From NCBI GenBank assembly GCA_021799035.1, contig JAJZBG010000020.1, forward strand, positions 1 through 40,419: a stretch of DNA of 40,419 nucleotides, in the 5' to 3' direction. Source of the DNA: Actinomycetes bacterium. GTDB lineage: Bacteria; Actinomycetota; Acidimicrobiia; Acidimicrobiales; Acidimicrobiaceae. The position numbers and the translations under genes were made by a program. Positions 7,604-14,936 of this stretch are shown in pieces. Within the stretch, counting starts at the first letter, position 1, and each line of letters begins with the position of its first letter. Under the pieces are notes generated by a model, which saw only the letters and a program-made list of their open reading frames with translations, did no database searches and was not told the origin of the DNA.

Positions 7604-8404
7604 TTACATGAGTCCAAGATAGAGACCGCCGTCTACGGGGAGCGACGTTCCAGTGACATATTTAGCTTGTTCCGAGCAGAGAAAGGCAACGACGGCTCCA
7701 AAGTCGTCTGGCGAACCGAGACTTCTTGCCGGAATTTGGCTAGCGACTCTGGCGCTGTTGTCGCCATTGAGTTCTCTAAACCTTTCTGTCAGATGAAAGC
7801 CGGGCTGGATGGTGTTCGCAGTGATGTTCTTGCTTGCGACCGCTCCCGCCATGGTCTTGATAAAAGCCGTGAGGCCTGTTCTGGCGGTGTTTGAGAGAAT
7901 CAGATTCTGCGAGGGCTGTCTTACCCACAGTGATGTTATTGCAATGATTCTGCCCCAGTTCGACTCTTCCATGAAGGGGACAGCTGCTTTTGCTAGCTCA
8001 ATCGAGGAAAGCATGTTGGCATCTATTGCCCTGCGGTAGTCTTCGATTTCTACGTCGAAGAAGCCTCCCGCTCTGGGACCTCCTGAGTTGCAAATTAGTA
8101 TGTCCAGGCCTCCCAGCAAAGATGCAGCTCTTGCCGGTAGCTCCTTCGCTGTTGCTGGATTGGAAAGGTCTGCAACCACGTAGCTGGCGTTTGCACCTAA
8201 GGTGGCTACCGCCTGGCTGAGCTTATCCTCTGACCGGGAGGCTACTATCACCCTCACCCCTTCCTCCACTAGAGCCTTAGCGGCCCCGAGCCCTAACCCA
8301 GAGGATGCTCCTGTGACCAGTGCCCGTTTCCCATTCAGACCAAGATTCATGTCCCTCATTTCATCTTTGCGGATCGTGGCTGGAACGGACTGCCGTTGGG
8401 GCAT
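7604..8404 (-). CDS. SDR-family oxidoreductase with atypical active site
   Basis: The protein has 266 residues from ATG 8404, which has AAAGGA 5 nt ahead; internal ATGs at 8359 and 8350 are alternatives. The Rossmann motif TGASSGLGLG is at residues 31-40, then VADLSNP, and CNSGGP at 105-110 replaces NNAG. Catalytic Ser158 (ITSLWVRQPSQ) is present. In the place of YxxxK the sequence is SNTAR: Tyr becomes Ser171 and Lys becomes Arg175. This LSNxxRxG form defines a subgroup of 3-oxoacyl-ACP-reductase-like proteins whose activity is unclear. The C-terminal substrate loop (NTIQPGFHLTERFREL) and GTSLPVDGG are normal. Probably cotranscribed with the Dabb gene. Confidence 0.87.
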   Translation of the reverse strand: MPQRQSVPATIRKDEMRDMNLGLNGKRALVTGASSGLGLGAAKALVEEGVRVIVASRSEDKLSQAVATLGANASYVVADLSNPATAKELPARAASLLGGLDILICNSGGPRAGGFFDVEIEDYRRAIDANMLSSIELAKAAVPFMEESNWGRIIAITSLWVRQPSQNLILSNTARTGLTAFIKTMAGAVASKNITANTIQPGFHLTERFRELNGDNSARVASQIPARSLGSPDDFGAVVAFLCSEQAKYVTGTSLPVDGGLYLGLM

Positions 8405-8455
8405 GCCGTTCCTTTCAACAGGTTTGCTTCTATGACTTCTATTCGAGAGGAACGC

Positions 8456-8893
8456 CTATGATTCAGGAAGGTGGATTATGACAACTGGAGCAGGACAGTG
8501 ATGCACGAGTTGCTGCCCTACGGATCCGAGGAGCAGGCCAGAAAAGCCTCCTCTGCCGCGTGATCCAACTACGACCATGTCAGCCTCCTTTGCCCTGTCC
8601 ATGATCGTCTGCGCTGTTGGCCCCTGGAGCAACGAACTGACAAGTTTGAGGTTTGGATGCCCTTTCTTCACGGATGCCACTACTTCGTCCAGCAATGAGC
8701 TGGCATCCTTTTCGAAGTCCTCTAGCACAGCCACATATCCTCCGTATCCGAGGTTTGGGTAGTTCCATGCGTGAATCAGCTCAAGAGTGGCGCCTCTAAT
8801 TTCTGCCTCCTGCGCAGCCCATTCCAGTGCGGCGTTCGAGCTTGGAGAGCCGTCGACGCCTACGATTACCTTATTGAACTGTGTAATTTGCAT
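8456..8893 (-). CDS. Universal stress protein (UspA family), copy 1
   Basis: The protein has 145 residues in a single Usp domain: VIVGVDGSPSSNAALEWAA at the N-terminus and the ATP-binding signature VVGSRGRGGFSGLLLGSVGQQL near residue 110, ending PAPVVIIH. The intact G-2x-G-9x-G(S) motif predicts ATP binding. Usp proteins act in the cytosol in stress and dormancy; the specific role is unknown. Start ATG 8893, with AAGGAG about 11 nt upstream. A second, diverged Usp gene lies 94 bp upstream on the same strand. Confidence 0.93.
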   Translation of the reverse strand: MQITQFNKVIVGVDGSPSSNAALEWAAQEAEIRGATLELIHAWNYPNLGYGGYVAVLEDFEKDASSLLDEVVASVKKGHPNLKLVSSLLQGPTAQTIMDRAKEADMVVVGSRGRGGFSGLLLGSVGQQLVHHCPAPVVIIHLPES

Positions 8894-8987
8894 GGTTTAT
8901 TCTGCTCCTTGCTCGACGTAGCTCTGATCAATTTGCCAAAGCCGGGACCTTTAGTCTGCAATTCCATCATTTGCGTCAACTTGGATA

Positions 8988-9413
8988 TTAGCTAGATTTC
9001 GGTGGAACTACCAGAACCGGTATTGGTGAATGCTCGATTAACTGATGGCTGGTCGACCCTAAGAACGAGTCGATGGTATGACGCCGCGATCCGAGAATCA
9101 AAAGGTCGGCTTGCTCCTCTTCGGCAATGATCAAAAGTGATGATACTGGATTGCCATCAACTGTAATTTTCTGGGAACGCAGACCTGATTCGTCGAGTGG
9201 GAGGCACCATTCCTCCTCGAATGCCTGCACGATCGAGGCTCGGTAGCTCTGCAGAGTTGTCAGTTCGCCCTCTGAGGTGCGTGTCAGCTTTCCTATTGCG
9301 TGGCAGGCGATCACTTGTGCATTCAATGCCTGTCCAAGCTCTATAGCAAAGGTGAGAGCCTTTCGTGATTCTTTGGAGTCGTCAACTCCAACAAGTATTC
9401 TCTTGGCAGGCAT
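8988..9413 (-). CDS. Universal stress protein (UspA family), copy 2
   Basis: The protein has 141 residues. It begins RILVGVDDSKESRKALTFA and ends with LLILGSRRHTIDSFLGSTSH, then SPIPVLVVPP. The ATP motif is weaker than in copy 1: the GRGG part is replaced by RRHTID, so nucleotide binding is less certain. Start ATG 9413, with GGGGA upstream. The low similarity to copy 1 argues against a recent duplication. Between this gene and the PhoU stop there are 201 bp that probably carry its promoter. Confidence 0.9.
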   Translation of the reverse strand: MPAKRILVGVDDSKESRKALTFAIELGQALNAQVIACHAIGKLTRTSEGELTTLQSYRASIVQAFEEEWCLPLDESGLRSQKITVDGNPVSSLLIIAEEEQADLLILGSRRHTIDSFLGSTSHQLIEHSPIPVLVVPPKSS

Positions 9414-9614
9414 GAATTTTTCCCCAAAACAGATCTACGCTACCAATAAACAGTATCCTGTCCGGCGCAGAACGAATACCTGAAGGAGAGCGAGTCTCAG
9501 GCTTTTTTGTGAGGTCACAATTTCTGTACCGTTTCTGTCTAGGGAAAGCGTCTTTTTCTCGCGTGAAACTTTCAGAGGTCCTCGAGACTGATTAGATAAG
9601 CGGATCGAGTGCCA

Positions 9615-10220
9615 TCAGCGTGGGAAGAACTGTGCACACGCTCTTGCAATGTTTACCGCATGGTCACCGAATCGCTCGTAGAATCTCGCCAACATCGCCA
9701 TCTCTATGATGGTTGCGATAGGCATAGCTCCCGTGACGATCTCAGCAATCAGGGAGAGTTGGAGGTCGTCGAGCTCGTCGTCAAGACTATCCAAGGCGCT
9801 TGCCAACTCGTTATCCTTGTCGCAGAAAGCATCGGTTGCCATTCTCCACATCTGGGTTCCCACGTCGCTCATCTCTTGGATGATGCCCCTGCTTCTTGGA
9901 GTCATTTCTCTGCTTATTCCTATGAGAGCACGTTGTGCAATATGCTCGGCAAGGTCTCCGCTCCGCTCCAGTTCGGGAATCAGTCTGAGAACGGTGATGA
10001 GGTAATTGATGTCTTCTGAAGAAAGCCTTTGCTCTTTCAACATCGTTTGTGCTGTGCCAAGAAGTTGCCGGTACAAGGTGTCTATCAGCCTGTCCCTTTC
10101 AATTAGGGTCTTAGCTGCGACTTGATCACCGGAGAGCAGCGCGTCGGTTGCACCGACGAAGCCGTCTCCGACCAAGGCAAATAGCTCTACCATCTCGCGT
10201 TCGATGTTGTTGAATGCCAA
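9615..10220 (-). CDS. phoU: PhoU-family phosphate signalling protein
   Basis: The protein has 201 residues in two PhoU three-helix repeats, each with the metal-binding E-x3-D-type segment: LIPELERSGDLAEHIAQRA at about 82-100 and MLARFYERFGDHAVNIARA at about 175-193. PhoU restrains phosphate uptake and PhoR signalling. No pst or phoR gene lies in the window, so it is unlinked from the usual partners here. Start TTG 10220 with an AGGGGGA box upstream. Confidence 0.92.
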   Translation of the reverse strand: MAFNNIEREMVELFALVGDGFVGATDALLSGDQVAAKTLIERDRLIDTLYRQLLGTAQTMLKEQRLSSEDINYLITVLRLIPELERSGDLAEHIAQRALIGISREMTPRSRGIIQEMSDVGTQMWRMATDAFCDKDNELASALDSLDDELDDLQLSLIAEIVTGAMPIATIIEMAMLARFYERFGDHAVNIARACAQFFPR

Positions 10221-10364
10221 GCCCTGTCCCCCTGAGTTGACCGGCGCCAGAGCGAGTCCGCGTGTCTAAGCCGGACGGTGATTAATATAGTCAACCCTAC
10301 GCGAAACTGCCCATGACGCAGGCCTTTTTGCAAATATGGGGTCTAAATTCTTCAGCCCCTTTGC

Positions 10365-11279
10365 TCATCTCCCCGACATGTCTGCGTTCGGTCTTGCTTT
10401 GGCCACAAGGTCTGGGATAACGCTGTTGAGCTCCTCTGCATCCCAGCGAGCCCCCTTGTCAATTGTGGGGCCTGCATGCCATCCTTCCACTACGTCGATC
10501 TTGCCGCCTACCACGTGGAAGACTCTGCCGGTGACTTCTTTTGATAGAGGCGAGCCAAGCCATACCGCCAGTGGCGAGATATTTTCTGGGGCAAAGACAT
10601 CGAACGCATTCGGGTCGCGATCTTGTACGTTGAATCCCAGAGCCGCCACTGACTCTGTCATGCGTGTGAGAGCGGCAGGCGCAATCGCATTGACCGTAAC
10701 CCCATAACGCGCGAGTTCAAGGGACGCAATGACGGAAAAGGAAGCAATGCCAGCTTTTGCTGCGCCGTAATTAGTCTGCCCAACGTTTCCATAGAGTCCA
10801 GAGGCAGAAGAAGTGTTGATGATTCGTGCATCGTTGGTCTTGCCCGCCTTGGCGTTCTCCCGCCAGTAGTTGGCGGCCCAGTGGGTCATTGAAAAGGTGC
10901 CTCTCAGGTGAACGCGAATGACGGCATCCCATTCTGCATCTGTCATGTTCACGATCATTCTGTCGCGCAGGATGCCCGCATTGTTGACAACCACATCAAG
11001 GGTGCCAAAGGCAGAGATCGCAGAGTTGACCACCCGTTGCGCACCTTCCCAGTCAGCTACGTCGTCCCCGTTTGCGATGGCCTCGCCACCCATGGAACGA
11101 ATTTGGTCGACTACCTCACCTGCTGGACCCGTCGAGGAGCCTGACCCGTCCACGTCCGCTCCAAGATCGTTTACCACAACTCTGGCGCCGTGACGAGCGA
11201 ATTCAAGAGCATGAGACTTTCCGATTCCTCTTCCGGCTCCAGTGACAATTACTACCCGACCGTCACAGATCTTCGCCAT
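10365..11279 (-). CDS. SDR-family dehydrogenase (3-hydroxyacyl-CoA dehydrogenase-like)
   Basis: The protein has 304 residues. Cofactor motif TGAGRGIGKSHAL is at 13-25, with Asp38 (VVNDLG) favouring NAD(H). NNAGILRDRM is at 99-108, followed by active-site Ser158 (NTSSASG) and Tyr171-x3-Lys175 (NYGAAK). The NDLGADVDGSGSSTGPAGEVV segment and length resemble the dehydrogenase domain of HSD17B4-type multifunctional enzymes and their actinobacterial single-domain relatives, which oxidise 3-hydroxyacyl-CoA, including steroid or branched side chains. The exact substrate is unknown. Start ATG 11279 with AAAGGG 9 nt upstream. It is downstream of the LysR gene on the same strand, 209 bp away. Confidence 0.87.
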   Translation of the reverse strand: MAKICDGRVVIVTGAGRGIGKSHALEFARHGARVVVNDLGADVDGSGSSTGPAGEVVDQIRSMGGEAIANGDDVADWEGAQRVVNSAISAFGTLDVVVNNAGILRDRMIVNMTDAEWDAVIRVHLRGTFSMTHWAANYWRENAKAGKTNDARIINTSSASGLYGNVGQTNYGAAKAGIASFSVIASLELARYGVTVNAIAPAALTRMTESVAALGFNVQDRDPNAFDVFAPENISPLAVWLGSPLSKEVTGRVFHVVGGKIDVVEGWHAGPTIDKGARWDAEELNSVIPDLVAKARPNADMSGR

Positions 11280-11488
11280 TACAAGACCCTTTCACTCGAT
11301 GTCTTTTCGTCTATAGACCAATTGTGGCCGAACAGCAGCTTCATCGGCGCTTCGCGCCTGGACGTCAGCAACTACATCATGCAGGTTTGCTAGCGCGGTC
11401 CGAGCTGTCCACTCTTGCCAGACTGATGCAAGTATAAACAACTTGTGCTTGAAACGGTAATTGGGCGTTTCTCCGCCTGGGACAGCCC

Positions 11489-12421
11489 CTAAGGCTTGTA
11501 TTGGCTAATCTTTCGCGTCCCCTGAGGCATGGGGAACATCGATGTGCCTTCCTGGCAGAATATCTCATCGAGCAGTCCCAGAACCGATATCATCGGAGCA
11601 GACTCCAAAGCTCGTCTTCGCCTGGAGATTCCAATTCGTCGATTGGGAAGATCCGAAACCGGGACGACGGCAAAGTCACTCAAATAATGAGGTACTGCAG
11701 TTGCCGGAATTATGGCTGGGGCATAGCCGTCAAATGCCATTGATGCGATGAGCCTGACACCGTCAACCTCGGCTATTACGTTGAATTCGACCTTGCTTCG
11801 CTTTGCAAGCGTATCGAGAAGGTCTCTGAAGGGGATCCCTTTTGGGGGCACCATGAGCTCCAAACCATCGAGATCGGCTATTGTGACTGATGTTCGGGAC
11901 GCAAGGGGATGTGAATCATTCAAGAACAGAACATACTCCTCGTCGAAAAGCGATTTGAATGCAAAGTCCTCTGAATAGCTGGGCTTATTGACTAGTGCCA
12001 AGTCGACCGTGCCGTTGTGGAGCTTGGCCTCCAGTGAGGTAGTGGTTCCTTCAGATACTTCGAAGTGAAGGTTCGGATGACGTTGCCTGAGCTCTGGCAC
12101 GAGCAGAGGAATCAGCCATCTGGCGGTAGTGCCTATCATTCCCATTCGTACGCTTCCCCGAACGTCGTTTTTCAACGCGAACAGGTCGGATTGAATTGCT
12201 TCCATCTCTTTTAGGATCATCCGCGCCCTGGCGGCGACTGCTGCTCCCTCTAATGTAAGCGAGCCTGTTCGGCGGTCCACCAATACCGCGTCAAGTTCAG
12301 ACTCAAGCTTTGAGATGTGAGTGGAAATGTTCGACTGGACGGTCTCCATGGCGTTGGCGGCGCTCGAAAATCCGCCATAATCTTCGACCCCAATTAAGGC
12401 TTTCATTTGTCTTATATCCAT
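11489..12421 (-). CDS. LysR-family transcriptional regulator
   Basis: The protein has 310 residues from ATG 12421; an adjacent GTG at 12424 is the alternative. The N-terminal winged helix-turn-helix is typical (MKALIGVEDYGGFSSAANAM, then TVQSNISTHISKLE). A LysR substrate-binding domain follows from about residue 90 (GSVRMGMIGTTARWL). The C-terminal 30 residues look non-globular. No clear Shine-Dalgarno precedes the start. The co-inducer and target are unknown; the SDR gene downstream and the 6C-type RNA/murT side upstream are the nearest candidates. Confidence 0.9.
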   Translation of the reverse strand: MDIRQMKALIGVEDYGGFSSAANAMETVQSNISTHISKLESELDAVLVDRRTGSLTLEGAAVAARARMILKEMEAIQSDLFALKNDVRGSVRMGMIGTTARWLIPLLVPELRQRHPNLHFEVSEGTTTSLEAKLHNGTVDLALVNKPSYSEDFAFKSLFDEEYVLFLNDSHPLASRTSVTIADLDGLELMVPPKGIPFRDLLDTLAKRSKVEFNVIAEVDGVRLIASMAFDGYAPAIIPATAVPHYLSDFAVVPVSDLPNRRIGISRRRRALESAPMISVLGLLDEIFCQEGTSMFPMPQGTRKISQYKP

Positions 12422-12454
12422 CACTTAAATAGATAGCAGGTATCTGAACAATTA

Positions 12455-12485
12455 TTGCAATGGATCGGAAAATAGGAGCCATAAT
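12455..12485 (+). promoter_or_regulatory. Possible promoter of the 6C-type RNA
   Basis: TTGCAA (12455-12460) and CATAAT (12480-12485) are spaced by 19 bp, upstream of the paired C-rich hairpins. The spacing is slightly long, so this is tentative. Confidence 0.35.
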
Positions 12486-12489
12486 GGTT

Positions 12490-12566
12490 AATGCAGGTTT
12501 CGGACCCCCCTCCGTACCTTGCCTTGATGAAGGAGTTGGCTCCCCCCGCCAACTCCTTCCTATTTT
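12490..12566 (+). ncRNA. 6C-type small RNA (two C6-loop hairpins)
   Basis: Two consecutive hairpins each present a loop with six cytosines. The first is GCA/TGC + GGT/ACC + CGGA/TCCG closing CCCCCC (12493-12522). The second is an 11-bp perfect stem AAGGAGTTGGC/GCCAACTCCTT closing TCCCCCC (12530-12558), followed by CCTATTTT, which also makes it a plausible intrinsic terminator. This architecture is the defining feature of the 6C RNA family of Actinobacteria. It lies between the divergent LysR and murT genes, so it does not terminate either of them; an independent transcript of about 75 nt is the simplest reading. C-rich loops could pair with G-rich Shine-Dalgarno sites. Confidence 0.75.
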
Positions 12567-12661
12567 AACCAGCTCAAAGAATTGGGATTGCGGCTACCTC
12601 CGAGGCGATTGAAACTTTTGTTCCGCTCGAATTTGCCGACTGCCACTTAGGATGCTTTCTA

Positions 12662-13954
12662 GTGAGTAGAGTTGCGCTTGGCCTGAACGCAAATATTGCA
12701 GTTGGTCTGACCAGAGTCGCTTCCTGGGCGGTCAGGAGCCTCGGGGCTGGCGATGGTGGTGTCTTGCCAGGCAGGATTCTTCTTCGACTTTATCCCGACG
12801 CTATAACGGAGCTGTCTCGCTCTCTGCCTTGTGTGATTGTCAGCGGCACAAATGCCAAAACAACTACGACAGCGCTTGCCAAAGAGGCGTTGTCAGGGAG
12901 TTTTGAAGTTGTATCCAATACCACCGGAGCAAATATGGAGGGCGGAGTAGCGTGTGCCCTTGCGCTTCAGGCGGGTCGTTCGTTGGAAAGGTCCATCGGT
13001 GTGTTCGAGGTGGACGAGGCCTACCTTCCAGTCATTGCTCCTCAACTAGAAACCAAAGTTGTAGCTCTTCTCAACCTCTCAAGGGATCAGCTCGATCGGG
13101 TTTCAGAGACTCGCCTGACTTCTGCAAAATGGCGAGCATTTCTTGAGGAGCATCCCGCAGTTAAAGTTGTTGCCAATTGCGATGATCCGCTTGTGGTATT
13201 CGCTGCCAATGGTTCTGCAAGCGTCCTATGGGTATCGGCAGGCCTCAATTTTGTTCAGGACGCTCGTTCATGCCCTACATGCGGGGGAGAGATTGATTTT
13301 TCAAAGAGCAGGTGGTTTTGCTCTTGCGGCTTCAGCCGACCCGAGCCAGATGTTGAGGTGGATGGCAAGATCATATCGGTGTGCGGCAAGACTGTCGAGG
13401 CTGAGCTGGCGCTTCCTGGATCATGCAACGTTTCTAACGCTGCTATGGTGCTCGGCATATGCGAGGTCCTTGGCGTTGACATCGATTCGGCTGCTCGCAG
13501 AATGTCCTACGTGGCAGAGGTTGCAGGTCGGTACAAAAGGGTCAACATCGACGGCCACAGCGTAAGGATGCTCTTGTCAAAGAATCCAGCAGGCTGGGTT
13601 GAGGTATTCGACATGGTTGGCAATGACCCGTCTGTCGTGGTGGCGATAAATGCGCAGATAGCGGATGGGCGGGATCCTTCTTGGCTTTGGGATGTGCCGT
13701 TCGAGCAGCTCTTTGGCAGGGAGGTCTTCGCGTCCGGGGAGCGTGCCTTTGATCTGTCGGTACGGCTCCATTATGCTGGAATTTCTCACAGAGTTGTCAA
13801 AGACCCGCTGGAGGCAATCAGATCCTGCCGTTGCGGCGAGGTGTCATTCGTGGGCAATTACACCAGTTTTCAGGCTTTGCGCAGGCAGTTGAAAAACAAG
13901 GATCAGCCAGTTCTGACTGAGATCCGAAGGCTTGCCGATCGGATTCTTCGATGA
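12662..13954 (+). CDS. murT: Lipid II isoglutaminyl synthase, MurT subunit
   Basis: With GatD, MurT amidates the D-glutamate of lipid II on the cytoplasmic membrane face. The 430-residue protein has the Mur-ligase ATP motif VSGTNAKTTTT at about 60-70. A CxxC...CxC zinc ribbon (CPTCG, then WFCSCGF) lies at about 204-225, as in MurT. The C-terminal DUF1727 domain carries KNPAGWVEVFDMV and DGRDPSWLWDVPFE, the latter holding the Asp that completes the GatD triad. GTG start at 12662 with AGGA 9 nt upstream. gatD overlaps it by 4 bp (ATGA), so the two are translated together. Confidence 0.95.
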   Translation: MSRVALGLNANIAVGLTRVASWAVRSLGAGDGGVLPGRILLRLYPDAITELSRSLPCVIVSGTNAKTTTTALAKEALSGSFEVVSNTTGANMEGGVACALALQAGRSLERSIGVFEVDEAYLPVIAPQLETKVVALLNLSRDQLDRVSETRLTSAKWRAFLEEHPAVKVVANCDDPLVVFAANGSASVLWVSAGLNFVQDARSCPTCGGEIDFSKSRWFCSCGFSRPEPDVEVDGKIISVCGKTVEAELALPGSCNVSNAAMVLGICEVLGVDIDSAARRMSYVAEVAGRYKRVNIDGHSVRMLLSKNPAGWVEVFDMVGNDPSVVVAINAQIADGRDPSWLWDVPFEQLFGREVFASGERAFDLSVRLHYAGISHRVVKDPLEAIRSCRCGEVSFVGNYTSFQALRRQLKNKDQPVLTEIRRLADRILR

Positions 13955-14682
13955 GCGATACGATCAGAGTTGTCTCTGTACTTCCGGATCTTCTGGGCAC
14001 CTATGGGGATTCTGGGAACGCAATTGTCGCAAGCAAGCGCTTGGCTCTTCGCGGCTATCAGGTTGAGCTGATAAATGCTGGCTTGAAAGATGGTATCCCA
14101 TCCGGCGGAGATTTTTACTTCGTCGGCGGGGGGGAGGACGGGCCGCAATCCAAAGCAGCAGAACTACTTCGAGTTGATGCCGTTGTTGAACGCGCGTTGG
14201 AAAGTGGTGCCGGTTTGCTGGCTGTCTGTGCCGGCTTTCAGATCCTCGGAGAATCGTTCATTGGGCCCAATCTAAAGCCGCAGGCTGGAATCGGGCTATT
14301 TTCCTGCAGGACTCATAGATTTGACGGGCCAAGAAGTGTGGGGGAGTTGATCGTCGAACCAGTTGGCAGCTTAGCCGGACTGCCTCTCTTGACAGGCTAT
14401 GAAAACCATCAAGGAGTAACCGAGTTGCTTCCAGGCGCAGTCCCTCTTGGCGGCGTCCTCGTGGGGAATGGTAACAATTTTGAGGGTAGGTCGGACGGTG
14501 CTGTCTTGGGAAGGGCCATTGGGACCTATATGCACGGACCTGTCTTTGCGCGCAATCCCGCCCTTTGCGACCATTTTCTATCTCTTGTTCTGGGTGAACT
14601 GGCTCCGCTAGGTGCTATACCGCTGGAAGAGGCGCACAGGGCCCTCTACGATGAGCGGATAAGCGAGGTCTACAAGCCGTGA
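13951..14682 (+). CDS. gatD: Lipid II isoglutaminyl synthase, glutaminase subunit GatD
   Basis: GatD is a CobB/CobQ-type class I glutamine amidotransferase that feeds ammonia to MurT. The protein has 243 residues. LPDLLGTYGDSGN is at the N-terminus and GGGEDGPQ near 60. The nucleophile is Cys93 in LLAVCAGFQILG, the substrate loop is GYENHQGVT, and the catalytic-type His is in GTYMHGPVFARNP. All residues needed for glutaminase activity appear present. The ATG lies in the murT stop (ATGA overlap). Confidence 0.95.
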   Translation: MSDTIRVVSVLPDLLGTYGDSGNAIVASKRLALRGYQVELINAGLKDGIPSGGDFYFVGGGEDGPQSKAAELLRVDAVVERALESGAGLLAVCAGFQILGESFIGPNLKPQAGIGLFSCRTHRFDGPRSVGELIVEPVGSLAGLPLLTGYENHQGVTELLPGAVPLGGVLVGNGNNFEGRSDGAVLGRAIGTYMHGPVFARNPALCDHFLSLVLGELAPLGAIPLEEAHRALYDERISEVYKP

Positions 14683-14881
14683 GCAAGAAAGGGCTGACAC
14701 AACCTGCGATGACCACTTAGCCCGTTTTAGCCGCTGCATCGCCAGCGCCAACTCAGATGCTGGTTTGACAAGCTGAATGATTTTATTGCCTGTGGCGCAC
14801 AGCTAAGTCAAGCGAGACAATGACAGTTGGGTTGGGATCTCAACAGGCAAATTTGCAGATGGCTTTGGAGCAGTTTTCGCG

Positions 14882-14923
14882 TGAGCGGGTGCGAGTGCGA
14901 TCGCCCGATTTTGCACCCGCTCA
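14882..14923. terminator. Inverted repeat between gatD and aconitase (possible terminator)
   Basis: An 11-bp perfect inverted repeat (TGAGCGGGTGC / GCACCCGCTCA) with a 20-nt loop lies just past the aconitase stop, in the convergent space with gatD. No clean T-run follows on either strand, so termination is only a suggestion. The loop contains GCGATCGC. Confidence 0.45.
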
Positions 14924-14936
14924 ACAATTGCTTTGT

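Noticed and set aside
12530-12566. Simple terminator of an upstream gene
   Set aside because: The upstream gene (LysR) is on the other strand and begins, not ends, here; the second C6-loop hairpin makes a small RNA the better reading.
14897-14904. GCGATCGC octamer (HIP1-like)
   Set aside because: I noticed only this copy; it sits in a hairpin loop, so there is no sign of an abundant repeat as in cyanobacteria.
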